64,000 nucleotides of DNA from Magnetospirillum sp. (GCA_027532905.1 JAPZUA010000002.1:1054001-1118000); one strand, 5' to 3'. Shown: positions 43,291 through 53,528, counted from the stretch's first letter. Made by a program: numbers and translations. Notes: generated by a model not told the origin, from the sequence alone.

Positions 43291-43954
43291 GCAAACTGCG
43301 GCGCGCATCGTCGTTGCGCCGGACTTCGGCGTTTGGCGCAATGCCGCAGACAGCGGCGTGCAGCGCAAGATCCTCACCGACGCCAACGGCCGAAGCGAAG
43401 ACGCTGCCATGTTCGAACGTTTCGCGCCCGGCGCGCGACGTGCCGCACGCGACGATCCGCATGGCCGCGAAATCTTCGTGCTCGAAGGATCCTATGCGGA
43501 CTCCTCCGGGCGATATCCGGCCGGCACGTATCTGCGCAATCCGCCGGGTTTCGAAAACACAGGGTCAAGCGACGAAGGCTGCCTGCTTTTCGTGCGGCGT
43601 GGCGACTGCGCCGCTGCGGACATTGCGCGGGTTGTCGTCGATACGGCTTCGTCGCCCTGGCATCCAGGTCTGGTCGAGGGCCTAAAGGTAATGCCGCTGC
43701 ACGCGCACGGCACCGAACACGTGGCCCTTGTCGATTGGCAGCCCGGCACGTTCTTCCAGCCGCATTCGCATTTCGGCGGCGAAGAAATTCTGGTCTTGGC
43801 GGGCGAGTTCGCCGACGAACACGGCAAATATCCGGCGGGCACCTGGATTTCCAGCCCCCATCTCAGTCGCCACACGCCGTTCAGCACAAAAGGTTGCCGC
43901 ATCCTCGTCAAGACCGGCCATCTCGCAACGACGGCTGCAACGCGCGTCGGCTAG
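43277..43954 (+). CDS. Double-cupin ChrR-like protein
   Basis: A 225-residue protein with two ChrR-type cupin domains. The first has [20 protein letters not shown]; the second has [20 protein letters not shown] (His/Glu metal ligands). The anti-sigma N-terminal zinc domain of ChrR is absent, so it is not an anti-sigma factor. ATG 43277 lies inside the SDR gene end, implying coupled expression. It is probably a small-molecule-binding or dioxygenase-like partner of the SDR. Confidence 0.82.
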   Translation: MPTTEQTAARIVVAPDFGVWRNAADSGVQRKILTDANGRSEDAAMFERFAPGARRAARDDPHGREIFVLEGSYADSSGRYPAGTYLRNPPGFENTGSSDEGCLLFVRRGDCAAADIARVVVDTASSPWHPGLVEGLKVMPLHAHGTEHVALVDWQPGTFFQPHSHFGGEEILVLAGEFADEHGKYPAGTWISSPHLSRHTPFSTKGCRILVKTGHLATTAATRVG

Positions 43955-46900
43955 AGAAACCGCATCTCGACGCGCGCTTTGGCGTTGGGCGTGTCGTCGA
44001 CGAGCGCGCGGCATTCGAACACGCGCGAGGCCGCGACCTTGCCGCCGTCGACAAGACGCGCTTTGGCGGCCGCCGAACGCGCCGCGGCAAGCGCTTCGAG
44101 GTCGGCAGGCTCGGCCTTGTCGATCTCGCCCGCATGCGCGAAGCCGCACAGCTCAACCTGCGCGGCCGGGCGCTTCTCGAGCAAGGTTACGAGTGCGGAC
44201 AGCTGTTCGGCAGCGGCGACTTCGATGTCGCTTTTGCCGGCGGCGAAGGCGATCGGCGGCAGCACGATCGCGGTCCCCCGCCGCTCGCTGTCGACCGCGC
44301 TCGAGATGAGCGCGCCGAACGGAAACAGCACCGAGAAGGTCGTCGACAATGCGCCCTCGAGTGCGCCGCCCACGGCCTGACGCACCGCATCGGCCGTGTC
44401 GAATTGCGGATCGCGCAGCGGCCCCGCAACCGGGATATCGAGCTCGATCGTGCCGTCGGGATCGGCGAGCAAGCCAAGCACCGTCGCCACGGGCAGCTTC
44501 GGCTCGGGATCGTCAGGTGCTCGCGCGCGTTCGTCGATCTGCAGATTCTCGAAGCGCCATTTCGTGGTGCCGGAAAGCTGCTCGTCGCGGGCACTCAAGG
44601 TGGCCGCCACGTCGCTCGTCCCGGTGCGCAGATCGATGCCCAAAGCCAGATCGACATAGGGCGACAGCGGCGGCAGATCGATCGCCTTGGCCGCAAGTTC
44701 GAGATCGAATGACAGCAAGGGGGCGAACGCGAACGCCGTTCCCTGCACGCTTGCCTGCCCAAAACCGCCCACGCGCGCCGACAGCGAAAACGCGATCGGC
44801 CGCTCGGGGCGCAAATTGTCGAGGTCGCTGATGCTTGCCTCAATGCGGTCGAGGGCAAGGCGCACCGGGGCGTGCGGCGTGCGATCTTCGAAGATCGCGC
44901 GCCCGCCGCCCATCGACAGGCGCCCCACCGCATAGCGCAATGGTGCCGGTGCCGCGATCGGCGTGGGCACGGAAGGTGTTTGCGCCGCGGCAGTTTCGGC
45001 GGGCACCGGCGCGCGCGCGGCATCGAGACTGAGCCAGCCTTCTTTGGTGCGCGTGAGGCGCAGCAGCGGGCGATCGATTTGGATCGTGTTGACGGCGACC
45101 GCGCGGGTGCCTTCGAGGCGCAGATCGCGCATGGCGGCGCGCGCGGCCTCGATCCGCCACGGAAAGGCGGGCTGCCCCGCGCCGGCGGCCACGCGGCGCA
45201 AGACGCGCAGATTTTCGATGTCGATGCGCGGTGCTTGCGTTCCGGCGGTATCTGCTGCGAGGTCGGCGGCGGTGAAGCGGCCGATGGCGGCGAGCGTGCG
45301 CCCGTCGGCGGCATCGAGCGTGAAGTCGCTCGCCGCCAGGCGGCCCGCGAGCGCCAAAACCGGCGCCACGCTTGCCCGCCCCTCGTGGCGCAGATCGGCG
45401 AACGCAACCGCGAGCCCCGCCTGTTTGGAAGCGGCCGATCCGCGCTCGAGGCCTAACGCACCGGTGCTGGAAATTGCATCGCCCTGCTGCACCAGCACGC
45501 CGCGATAGCGCAGCTGCGCCAGCGTCGCCTCGACGTCGTCGCCGGCGAACTTCGCAAGCGCCGTCTCGAGCGCGCCGTCGAACTGCAGCAAGCTCCCGTC
45601 GCGCGACAAGGTCGCGTCCGCCGATAGGCTTTGCGCCGCGAAACTCGTCGTCCCTTGCGCGAAGGCGACGTCGCGAACGACCGGATTGCCGCCGAATGCG
45701 ATCTTGCCCGAAGATGCGACCGACAATTCGAGCCGCGCAAGATCGAGGCCGGCCGCGCGCAGTTTGGTACCGGCAGCGTCCAGCGCGAGCGATGTCGCAT
45801 TGATGCCGCCGCGCACCGCCAATGTGCCGTCGCGCGCGCGCGTCGCCTGGATTTGCGTGGCCGCAAAGGTCTGCATGTCGACCGCCAGATCGGGCCCGCG
45901 CAAAGACGGCCGCACGAGGTTAAGATCGCCGCGCAGATCGAGCGCATCTTGGGCCCCAAGCGTCGCCGCCCCGCGGTAGGCAAGGCTTTCGCCAGCAAGC
46001 GTGCCGGCATCGGTGTCGCGCGAGAAATCCTGCGCCGTAAGCGTGCCGTCGAGCGCCAAGCCGCTTACCGACTGCCAGCGCACGCGGCCGTTCCATGAAG
46101 CGGCAGCCGCACGCGTGGCCGGAACGGCAAGGCTGCGAACGCTGGCTTCGCCGCTCAGCGACAAATTGGGGCCGGCAGCAAGCTGTGCCACGGCGACGTC
46201 GAGCTTGGCCTCGAGCGTGCCGCCAAGCTCGAGGCCGGCAATCTTCGCAAACGAGGCCAATGGAAGCCCGGCAATCTCGACCTGCCCCTCGAAAGACGGT
46301 GCCTGGAGATCGGCCGCCCCGCGCACCGTGAAAGGCGTGTCGCCGAGCGTGGCTGCCAGCGCAAAGCGCAGCTTGCGCGGCTGCTCGTCGAAGGCGAAGC
46401 GCTCGAGCTTGAGGCTGTCGATCTTCAGCACCAACGACGCGTCGCCGTCGCGATAGACAAGGGTCGAGCCGACGATTTCGGCAACGCCGATGCCGATCGG
46501 CCAGTCGAAGCCGAGCCCTTGCGTCTTGGACGGTGCGAGGCCCGGCCGCGCAGGTGCGCCACCGCCAAGTGCCACGCCCGAGACGGCAAAACCGCCATCT
46601 GGCTTGCGCACCAGCGCAAGGGCGAGCCCCTCCACATGCAGGCGCGGCAACTCCAAGCGGCCGGCCAGCAGCTTGCGCCAATCGAACCGCAGATCGAGGC
46701 TGCCCACGCGCAAGCCCGGCTCGGCACCTAGCACCGGCTGCATCTGCGCAAGCTCGACGCCGCCCAGCAGAATTTCGCCCGCGCGCAACGACACCGAAGC
46801 CTGGCCGAGCCCGACCAGCTGCAGCCCGGCCAAGGCCGCCCCCTGACGCACCGCATAACGCAGGGCAAAATCAGGCGCCCATACAACGGCCAGACCGCCC

Positions 46901-46983
46901 ATAGCGGCAAACGCCAACGCAAAGGCGGCAATCCAACGCACGCGGGCTTGCCGCAGGCTCGCCATGATTTTGCGCGTCTCCAT
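43951..46983 (-). CDS. AsmA/DUF748-like envelope protein
   Basis: A 1010-residue protein. One N-terminal transmembrane helix (WIAAFALAFAAMGGLAVVW) is followed by a long region of repeated amphipathic beta strands with the DUF748 look (LRVGSLDLRFDWRKLLAG). Near residue 800 LDLGIDLRTGTSDVA-like strands continue, and the C terminus has an OmpA-like segment. It is predicted to lie in the periplasm and help lipid or outer-membrane homeostasis. Start is uncertain: ATG at 46983 or, with a better ribosome site, 46965. Its 3' end overlaps the cupin gene by four bases. Confidence 0.75.
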   Translation of the reverse strand: METRKIMASLRQARVRWIAAFALAFAAMGGLAVVWAPDFALRYAVRQGAALAGLQLVGLGQASVSLRAGEILLGGVELAQMQPVLGAEPGLRVGSLDLRFDWRKLLAGRLELPRLHVEGLALALVRKPDGGFAVSGVALGGGAPARPGLAPSKTQGLGFDWPIGIGVAEIVGSTLVYRDGDASLVLKIDSLKLERFAFDEQPRKLRFALAATLGDTPFTVRGAADLQAPSFEGQVEIAGLPLASFAKIAGLELGGTLEAKLDVAVAQLAAGPNLSLSGEASVRSLAVPATRAAAASWNGRVRWQSVSGLALDGTLTAQDFSRDTDAGTLAGESLAYRGAATLGAQDALDLRGDLNLVRPSLRGPDLAVDMQTFAATQIQATRARDGTLAVRGGINATSLALDAAGTKLRAAGLDLARLELSVASSGKIAFGGNPVVRDVAFAQGTTSFAAQSLSADATLSRDGSLLQFDGALETALAKFAGDDVEATLAQLRYRGVLVQQGDAISSTGALGLERGSAASKQAGLAVAFADLRHEGRASVAPVLALAGRLAASDFTLDAADGRTLAAIGRFTAADLAADTAGTQAPRIDIENLRVLRRVAAGAGQPAFPWRIEAARAAMRDLRLEGTRAVAVNTIQIDRPLLRLTRTKEGWLSLDAARAPVPAETAAAQTPSVPTPIAAPAPLRYAVGRLSMGGGRAIFEDRTPHAPVRLALDRIEASISDLDNLRPERPIAFSLSARVGGFGQASVQGTAFAFAPLLSFDLELAAKAIDLPPLSPYVDLALGIDLRTGTSDVAATLSARDEQLSGTTKWRFENLQIDERARAPDDPEPKLPVATVLGLLADPDGTIELDIPVAGPLRDPQFDTADAVRQAVGGALEGALSTTFSVLFPFGALISSAVDSERRGTAIVLPPIAFAAGKSDIEVAAAEQLSALVTLLEKRPAAQVELCGFAHAGEIDKAEPADLEALAAARSAAAKARLVDGGKVAASRVFECRALVDDTPNAKARVEMRFL

Positions 46984-47096
46984 CAAGCGACTGAGAATAA
47001 GGCAAGAACGGCAGACGATAAAGTTTTCGCGACACAAGCTAGGCCCGGCGTGCTACAACAACGGTCGTTCAAGCGCCTTTATTTGGGAGAATCCCG

Positions 47097-47297
47097 ATGT
47101 CGCTCACGATTTCTTCGGTCGCCGGCGAAAAAGCGATTGCCTCGCTGTCGAGCGCCAATTCCGACGTCAAGCAAGCCGCCGCCATCTCGGCTTTCAATGC
47201 AGCCAACGACGCGCAAGCAGCGCTGGTCGATCTCGTTTCGACGATCGCACCGCCCGCCGCCAGCGGGCGCGGCAAAACGCTGGACGTCGAAGCCTAA
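47097..47297 (+). CDS. Small soluble protein, possibly YjfB-like
   Basis: A 66-residue helical protein (VKQAAAISAFNAANDAQAAL). GGGAG lies seven bases upstream. The size and Ala/Gln-rich helix recall YjfB-type putative motility proteins, but this is weak. Divergent from the large envelope-protein gene. Confidence 0.55.
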   Translation: MSLTISSVAGEKAIASLSSANSDVKQAAAISAFNAANDAQAALVDLVSTIAPPAASGRGKTLDVEA

Positions 47298-47300
47298 AGA

Positions 47301-47345
47301 TTCAGTTCGGCAGCGTTCAGTTCGGCAGCGCTCAGTTCGGAAGCG
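47301..47345. repeat. Three 15-bp tandem repeats at the end of a pentapeptide gene
   Basis: TTCAGTTCGGCAGCG occurs twice exactly and once as CTCAGTTCGGAAGCG. Read on the minus strand in a second frame it encodes AELSA, AELNA, AELNL, i.e. true pentapeptide units. The main frame stops inside the third repeat (47332-47334). Confidence 0.8.
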
Positions 47346-48627
47346 GGCCGTCGGCCAAGCAATTGGCCAAGTCGGCCTGTGCGAACTGCGCGCCGTCGAG
47401 ATTGGCCTCGCGCAGGTCGGCCGCGCGCAGCACCGCTTCTGAAAAATCGGCGTGCGAGAGCACGGCTTTGCGCAAGACCGCGCGCGACAGATCGGCACGC
47501 CAAAGGCGCGCGCGCTCGAAATTGGCGCCCATAATCTGGCCTGCGGCACCGCCCAAACGAACCGGCTGCAGATTGGTGTCCGCCATTTTGGCGTCGGCCA
47601 GATAGACGCGCTTGAACGTGGCTGCGCGCAGATCGGCGCCGGTGAAATCCGCATGCGAAAGATCGGCCGACGCGAAATCCGTCAGCACCAGGATGGCGCC
47701 GCGGAAACTCGCGCGCGAGGCAACCGAATTGCGCAGCACGGCCCCCGACAGATCCTTGCCGTCGAAGCCGTAGCCGGTGAGATCGACGCTCGACAGATCG
47801 AGCCGCTTGCCAGCCGCACCCTGGGTTGCGATCCAGCGCGCATGTTCGGCGAGCGCTTCGTCGATCGAACCGTCCATTTCGCGCAGCTTCGCACTGGCAT
47901 TGCCCGCGCGCGCGAACGCCGCGCGCATGTCGGCGTCGAGGATGGCTCCCGTCGCGTCGGCTTCGCCCAGAACCACGCCCGCAAGGACGGTTTCCAGCAT
48001 CAGCGATCCGCGCAAATTGGCGCCCGTCATGTTGCAGTTGCGCAAGTCGGCCTTGCGCAGATCGGCGCCGGTAAAGTTCGCGTTGCGGAAATCCACGCCG
48101 TCGAGCGAAGCGCCCACGAGTTTGGCGTCGCTGAGATCGACCTGCATGGCGATGGTCTGCGAAAGTCGCGCGCCCGAGAGATCCACCCCCCTCAGCGTCG
48201 CTGTCGCCGCATCGACGGCACCGCCGACCGTGCCATCGGTCTGGCCGCCATTGCCTTGGCGCGCGAGTTCCCCCTCGCGCATATCGGCGTCGCGCATGTT
48301 CGCATCGCTGAGATCGGACCCGCGCAGATTGGCGCCGCGCAGATCGGCGCGCGACAGGTCGGCGTTCTGCAGGCGCGCAAAACGCAGATCCGCGCAGAAC
48401 AGCGTGGCGCCGACGAACCGCGTGCCGCGCGCCGAACAGCCTTTGAGGCGCGCACCCGTGAGATCGGCACCGGACAGATCGAGCCCGTCGAGTTCCATGC
48501 CCGAAAGATCGTAGAAGGCAAGCTTGGCGCGCCGCCCGGCGGGATCGCGGCGCATGAAGCGCACGTTCGACGCGGCAAGTTCGCGCAACGTCGCACGGTC
48601 GATGCGCACAAGCGTGCGGCCGCTCAT
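47332..48627 (-). CDS. Pentapeptide-repeat protein 2
   Basis: A 431-residue pentapeptide-repeat protein (for example GADLTGARLKGCSARGT), with the same plan as 40567-41841. A central non-repeat piece (AEHARWIATQGAAGKRLDLS) again divides the repeats. Its ATG overlaps the stop of the histidine-kinase gene (ATGA, 48624-48627), so kinase and repeat protein are coupled. The last units may have been lost through a frameshift, since in-phase repeat units continue beyond the stop in another frame. Confidence 0.83.
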   Translation of the reverse strand: MSGRTLVRIDRATLRELAASNVRFMRRDPAGRRAKLAFYDLSGMELDGLDLSGADLTGARLKGCSARGTRFVGATLFCADLRFARLQNADLSRADLRGANLRGSDLSDANMRDADMREGELARQGNGGQTDGTVGGAVDAATATLRGVDLSGARLSQTIAMQVDLSDAKLVGASLDGVDFRNANFTGADLRKADLRNCNMTGANLRGSLMLETVLAGVVLGEADATGAILDADMRAAFARAGNASAKLREMDGSIDEALAEHARWIATQGAAGKRLDLSSVDLTGYGFDGKDLSGAVLRNSVASRASFRGAILVLTDFASADLSHADFTGADLRAATFKRVYLADAKMADTNLQPVRLGGAAGQIMGANFERARLWRADLSRAVLRKAVLSHADFSEAVLRAADLREANLDGAQFAQADLANCLADGPLPN

Positions 48628-49448
48628 CGCCAGGTCCACTTGGCGGCGGCCGCGCGGTCGGCCGCACCGCTGCGCCATTCGGGGAATATCGCGCGCACCG
48701 ATGTCCCTTTGCCCGGAACGCTGTCGATTTCCAAGGTGCCGCCGTGCTGTTCGAGAAGGATCGCAACGATCGAGAGTCCAAGGCCGGTGCCAGCCTCGCC
48801 GCTTGAGCCGAGGCTCGAATGCGCGTAGGGAATTTTTACACGATCCAGGTCGGCCAATGCAATGCCGCACCCGCCGTCGGCGACGGTGAGAACGGCGCGG
48901 CCCGCCGCATCGCGATCGACGTCGAGCGCGACCGTCGCGTTCGGCGCCGAAAACTTCACTGCATTGGAAACCAGATTAACAATAATCTGGTGCAACGCCC
49001 GGCGGTCGGCCGACAACGCCACTTCAGCGCGATATTCGATCGCAAGCGCGATACCTTTGGCGACGGCAAGTCCGCCGATGGTGGCCGCACAGCCTTCGAC
49101 GATTTCGCGCAAGTTCACCCGCTCGTCCTCGAGGCGGTACTGGCTCTCCTCGAACTTGGTCTGGTCGAGAAGTTGGGTGACGGTTTCCGCCAACTGCAAG
49201 GCAGAAACGCGGATATCGCGGGCATAGCCCGCATAACGCGGATCGCCGAGCGGGCCGAAACGACCGCCTTCCATGATCTCGGCAAAGCCTGCGATGGCGT
49301 TGAGCGGACTGCGAAAATCGTGCACCAGACGCGCGAGCAACTGGCGCTGTTCGGCCAAGCGCCGTTCGGCATCGCGGCGCCGCGCTTGCTCGGCGGCGAG
49401 AGCGGCTTCAATCGGCGATGATCCCTGCCTGTCCATAAGAACGATCAT
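48624..49448 (-). CDS. Cytoplasmic sensor histidine kinase
   Basis: A 274-residue kinase without a transmembrane segment. Phospho-acceptor His is in LARLVHDFRSPLNAIAGF; the N box is NLVSNAVKFS, G1 is DGGCGI and G2 GTGLGLSI. No PAS or response-regulator gene is next to it, so its partner is elsewhere. A coiled coil of about 25 residues precedes the kinase core. Start ATG at 49448 or 49436. Its product is coupled to pentapeptide protein 2. Confidence 0.9.
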   Translation of the reverse strand: MIVLMDRQGSSPIEAALAAEQARRRDAERRLAEQRQLLARLVHDFRSPLNAIAGFAEIMEGGRFGPLGDPRYAGYARDIRVSALQLAETVTQLLDQTKFEESQYRLEDERVNLREIVEGCAATIGGLAVAKGIALAIEYRAEVALSADRRALHQIIVNLVSNAVKFSAPNATVALDVDRDAAGRAVLTVADGGCGIALADLDRVKIPYAHSSLGSSGEAGTGLGLSIVAILLEQHGGTLEIDSVPGKGTSVRAIFPEWRSGAADRAAAAKWTWR

Positions 49449-49481
49449 TAGTTCAAATTGGTGAAGGCTTGTTTAAGAGCG

Positions 49482-51221
49482 CTATGCGCCCGCAGCATCC
49501 TCGATATGAAACTGCACGCGCACGGCCCCGCGATACGCGTCGCGCTTGAGACGCCCGACAAGATGCAGCGGCGCGCCGTCGCCGCGCAGCAGCAGGCTCC
49601 CAAGTTCGCTGTCGAGGCTGCGGAACGCAATCGCTGCAAGCCTTGCGCCGCGCGCATCCTGCAGGAAGCAGCGCACATGGTTGGTGCCGACGACGTCGGC
49701 CTTGGCGATGCGCACGCCCGCGAGCACGAAGCGCGGCTCGGGGTTGCCCATGCCGAACGGGCCAACTTGTTCGAGCTCGTCGAGAAACGCGGGCGTTGCG
49801 GCCGAGAGCGGCACCACGTCGTCGTAGTCGAGCACGGTCGCGCGCGACGCGCGCTTCAGATGTTCGGCCAGATGCGCGTCGAGAAAGGCGCGCAGCGCCG
49901 GCAACGCATCGCGCGCGACGGTGAGGCCTGCGGCGTTGGCATGGCCGCCGCCGTTGATAAGCAGACCGGCGTGGCGCGCGGCGATGGTCGCAGCGCCGAT
50001 GTCCCAGCCGAAGGCCGATCGCGCCGAGCCTTTTCCCACGTCGCCGTCGAGCGCCACAACGAAGGCCGGCCGATCGAAGCGGTCTTTGAGGCGGCTTGCG
50101 ACGATGCCGATGACGCCCGGATGCCAGCCCTCGCCCGCCACGAGCGTGAGATCGTTTGGGTTCCCTTCGGCTTGCGCAAGTGCCGCAGCCAGCACCTCGG
50201 CTTCGATGCGTTGGCGGTCGCGATTGTAGCCGTCGAGGCGCTTGGCAAGATCGGTCGCCTCGATCGGATCGCGCGTGGTCAACAGGCGCACGCCCAGATC
50301 CGCCTCGCCCACGCGCCCGCCGGCATTGACGCGCGGGCCCAGCAGAAAGCCCAAATGAAAAGCCTGCGGCGTTTCGGCCAAGCCAGCGACGTCGGCCAAG
50401 GCCGCAATGCCGACGCGCGCCCGTGCCGCGATCGCCTTCAAGCCTTGCGCCACGAAGGCGCGGTTGAGGCCGGTCAGCGGTACCACGTCCGCGACGGTGC
50501 CGAGTGCGACCAGATCGAGCGCTTCAAGCAGATCGGGTGCGTCGCGCCCGCGCTTGCGCAAGGTGCGGTTCAGCGCCACGAGCAGCAGGAACGCGACACC
50601 CACGGCCGCGAGCTGGCCAAGCTCGCTCGTCTGGTCGATGCGGTTCGGATTGACGATCGCGAACGCCTGCGGCAGCGACACCTCCGCCGCATGGTGGTCG
50701 ACGACGATGACGTCGAGCTTGGCTTCGGCCGCCGCCGCAAGCGGCGCATGCGCGGTGGTGCCGCAATCGACCGTCACCACCACGCGCACGCCTTCTTGCG
50801 CGAGCATCAGCAAGGCCGGCGCGTTGGGGCCGTAGCCTTCTTTCATGCGGTCGGGGATGTAGTGGCGAACTTTGGCGCCCAGCGCTTCGAGATGGCCGTG
50901 CAGCAAGGCTGCCGACGTCGCACCGTCGACGTCGTAGTCGCCGAAAATCGCGATCGGCTCGCCCGCATCGATCGCGGCGATGAGCCGGTCGACCGCCTTG
51001 TCCATGTCTTTGAGATGCGAGGGATCGGGCATCGCATCGCGGATTTTGGGGGCGAGAAACGAAGCCGCGTGCTCGGCATCCACACCGCGCCCCGCCAGAA
51101 TGCGCGCGACCGTCTCGCTCAAGCCCGCACGCTGGGCAAGAGCCATCGCCGCGCGCGCATCGCCCAGGCGCGGCTGCCAGCGCCGCCCGAGGACCGAGCG
51201 CTCGAGCCCGGCGAAGCTCAT
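49482..51221 (-). CDS. recJ: Single-stranded-DNA-specific exonuclease RecJ
   Basis: A 579-residue DHH-family nuclease. GDYDVDGATSAALL holds the metal-binding Asp pair, and VVDHHAAEV the DHH motif. It degrades single strands 5' to 3' in recombination and mismatch repair. It lies ten bases after glpX in the same direction and belongs to the hom-glpX-recJ run common in alphaproteobacteria. Confidence 0.95.
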   Translation of the reverse strand: MSFAGLERSVLGRRWQPRLGDARAAMALAQRAGLSETVARILAGRGVDAEHAASFLAPKIRDAMPDPSHLKDMDKAVDRLIAAIDAGEPIAIFGDYDVDGATSAALLHGHLEALGAKVRHYIPDRMKEGYGPNAPALLMLAQEGVRVVVTVDCGTTAHAPLAAAAEAKLDVIVVDHHAAEVSLPQAFAIVNPNRIDQTSELGQLAAVGVAFLLLVALNRTLRKRGRDAPDLLEALDLVALGTVADVVPLTGLNRAFVAQGLKAIAARARVGIAALADVAGLAETPQAFHLGFLLGPRVNAGGRVGEADLGVRLLTTRDPIEATDLAKRLDGYNRDRQRIEAEVLAAALAQAEGNPNDLTLVAGEGWHPGVIGIVASRLKDRFDRPAFVVALDGDVGKGSARSAFGWDIGAATIAARHAGLLINGGGHANAAGLTVARDALPALRAFLDAHLAEHLKRASRATVLDYDDVVPLSAATPAFLDELEQVGPFGMGNPEPRFVLAGVRIAKADVVGTNHVRCFLQDARGARLAAIAFRSLDSELGSLLLRGDGAPLHLVGRLKRDAYRGAVRVQFHIEDAAGA

Positions 51222-51231
51222 CGCATTGCGC

Positions 51232-52206
51232 TCAAGGGCCGGGCTTCACCCGGTGATTGTGCGTGGCTTCGATCACGCGCACGGTACCTGTCTTCGAGCG
51301 CATCACGATCGAGTGCGTGGACGAGCCGCCCGGAAAGCGGCGAATGCCCTTCAGCATCGAGCCGTCGGTCACCCCCGTCGCCGCGAACATCACGTCGCCC
51401 TTGGCAAGTTCGAGGATCGTGTATTTCTTCGAAAGATCCTTGACGCCGAGACGGGCGGCACGGCCGCGCTCGTCGTCGTTGCGGAACAACAAGCGCCCCT
51501 GGATCTGGCCGCCGATGCAGCGCAACGCCGCCGCCGCCAGCACGCCTTCGGGTGCGCCGCCCGAGCCCATATAAAGATCGACGCCCGAGCCCGCACTCGA
51601 CGTCGCGATCACGCCCGACACGTCGCCGTCCGAGATCAGCATGATGCGGGCACCCGCCTCGCGCACCTTGGCAATGAGCTCGGCATGGCGCGGCCGGTCG
51701 AGAATGCAGGTCACGAGATCGGCGATGTCCACGCCCTTGGCCTTGGCGAGATTCTTGAGATTGGTCTCAGGGCTGTTGTCGAGATCGACGACACCTTCGG
51801 GCAGGCCGCCGCCGACGGCGATCTTGTCCATGTAGACGTCGGGCGCGTTGAGGAACCCGCCCTGCTCGGCCATCGCGATCACGGCAAGCGCGTTGGGCCC
51901 GCCTTTGGCGGTGATGGTCGTCCCTTCGAGCGGATCGAGCGCAATGTCGACGCGCGGGCCGCCTTGGCCCACTTTCTCGCCGATATAGAGCATGGGCGCT
52001 TCGTCGCGCTCGCCTTCGCCGATAACGACCGTGCCGTCGATGGCGAGCGAGTTGAGCGCCTTGCGCATCGCGTCGACCGCCGCCTGGTCGGCCGCCTTCT
52101 CGTCGCCGCGCCCCATCAGGCGCGACGCGGCAAGGGCCGCCGCTTCAGTTACGCGCACGACTTCAAGCGCAAGGTTGCGGTCGAGATGCAAAGAGGCATT
52201 GGGCAT
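51232..52206 (-). CDS. glpX: Class II fructose-1,6-bisphosphatase GlpX
   Basis: A 324-residue lithium-sensitive phosphatase. IGEGERDEAPMLY and DPLEGTT carry metal ligands; further on VYMDKIAVGGG is diagnostic. It acts in gluconeogenesis, and also in the Calvin cycle if this organism fixes carbon. ATG 52206 has GGAG upstream. It lies between hom and recJ on the same strand. Confidence 0.95.
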   Translation of the reverse strand: MPNASLHLDRNLALEVVRVTEAAALAASRLMGRGDEKAADQAAVDAMRKALNSLAIDGTVVIGEGERDEAPMLYIGEKVGQGGPRVDIALDPLEGTTITAKGGPNALAVIAMAEQGGFLNAPDVYMDKIAVGGGLPEGVVDLDNSPETNLKNLAKAKGVDIADLVTCILDRPRHAELIAKVREAGARIMLISDGDVSGVIATSSAGSGVDLYMGSGGAPEGVLAAAALRCIGGQIQGRLLFRNDDERGRAARLGVKDLSKKYTILELAKGDVMFAATGVTDGSMLKGIRRFPGGSSTHSIVMRSKTGTVRVIEATHNHRVKPGP

Positions 52207-52235
52207 CGTTGGGACTCCGTCGCGTTCAGTTCTGC

Positions 52236-53528
52236 TCAAAGACTTTCGATCCGTACCACGACCGGCGGCTCGAGCACGGCCCCGAGTGCGGAAATGCGCG
52301 CCAAGGCTTTGGCCATCGCGGCTTCCGAGGTTTCGTGCGTCACGAGTACCACGGGCACGCGCTCGTCGGGTGCGCGCCCGCGCTGCAGCATCGAGGCAAG
52401 GCTCACCGCCTCGTCGCGCAACGCGGCCGTCACGTCGGCGATCACGCCGGGCCGGTCGACAACGTCGAGGCGGATATAGTAGCTGCCGCGCCGTGCCGAA
52501 ATGCCGAGGCGCGCTGGCTCCGCGAGTTTGCCGGCGGGCACTTGGAACGTCATCGGCCGGCGCCCGTGCGCGATATCGACGAGATCGGCGACGACCGCCG
52601 ACGCCGTCGGCCCGGCCCCTGCCCCGCGCCCTTCGCACACCAGGCGGCCGACAAAATCGCCTTCGGCCACGACCGCGTTGTAGACGTCTTCCACATGCGC
52701 GATCGGCGTTTCGAGCGGCACCATGCACGGATGCACGCGCTGCATGAGGCCGTTCGGCCCGAGCTCGGCGATGCCGAGCAGCTTGATGCGGTAGCCAAGC
52801 TCGCGCGCGAACTGGATGTCTTCAGCACCCACGCGGCGAATGCCTTCGACATGCACGCCCGCAAAATCGATCTTGGTGCCGAACGCGACACCGGCGAGCA
52901 CGGCAAGCTTGTGCGCTGCGTCCACGCCGTCCACGTCGAAGCTCGGATCGGCTTCGGCGTAGCCGAGCTTCTGCGCTTCTGCGAGCACGTCGCCGAAAGC
53001 GGCACCGGTCTTGCGCATCTGCGTGAGGATGTAGTTGCACGTCCCGTTCAGGATGCCGTAGACGCGCGAGATGCGGTTGGCGGCCAAGCCTTCGCGGATC
53101 GCCTTGATGATCGGGATGCCGCCCGCCACCGCCGCTTCGTAGGCGATCGTGAGGCCCTTGGCTTCGGCCGATGCCGCAAGCGAAGTCCCGTGATGGGCGA
53201 GCAGCGCCTTGTTGGCCGTCACGACGTGGCGTCCGGCGGCGATCGCGTTTTCGCACACGGCGCGCGCGACACCTTCCGAGCCGCCGATGAGTTCGACGAC
53301 CACGTCGCACGGCGCTTGGCTCGCCATTGCGGCCGCATCGTCGAACCACGCGATCTTGCCAAGATCGAGCCCACGGCCCTTCTTGCGGTCGCGTGCACTG
53401 ACCGCGACGATCTCGAGCGGCCGGCCGCCGCGTTCGGCAATCAAGGTGCCGTTCTTGGCCAGAAGCTGCACGACCCCGGCACCGACCGTGCCGAGACCTG
53501 CGATGGCGATACGAAGGGGAGCGGTCAT
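52236..53528 (-). CDS. hom: Homoserine dehydrogenase
   Basis: A 430-residue enzyme: aspartate semialdehyde to homoserine on the threonine/methionine path. The NAD(P) site is IAIAGLGTVGAGVVQ; GILNGTCNYILTQM is the family signature. The C-terminal ACT domain (DRPGVIADVTAALRDEA) is for feedback control. ATG 53528 overlaps the stop of the aminotransferase gene. Confidence 0.96.
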   Translation of the reverse strand: MTAPLRIAIAGLGTVGAGVVQLLAKNGTLIAERGGRPLEIVAVSARDRKKGRGLDLGKIAWFDDAAAMASQAPCDVVVELIGGSEGVARAVCENAIAAGRHVVTANKALLAHHGTSLAASAEAKGLTIAYEAAVAGGIPIIKAIREGLAANRISRVYGILNGTCNYILTQMRKTGAAFGDVLAEAQKLGYAEADPSFDVDGVDAAHKLAVLAGVAFGTKIDFAGVHVEGIRRVGAEDIQFARELGYRIKLLGIAELGPNGLMQRVHPCMVPLETPIAHVEDVYNAVVAEGDFVGRLVCEGRGAGAGPTASAVVADLVDIAHGRRPMTFQVPAGKLAEPARLGISARRGSYYIRLDVVDRPGVIADVTAALRDEAVSLASMLQRGRAPDERVPVVLVTHETSEAAMAKALARISALGAVLEPPVVVRIESL

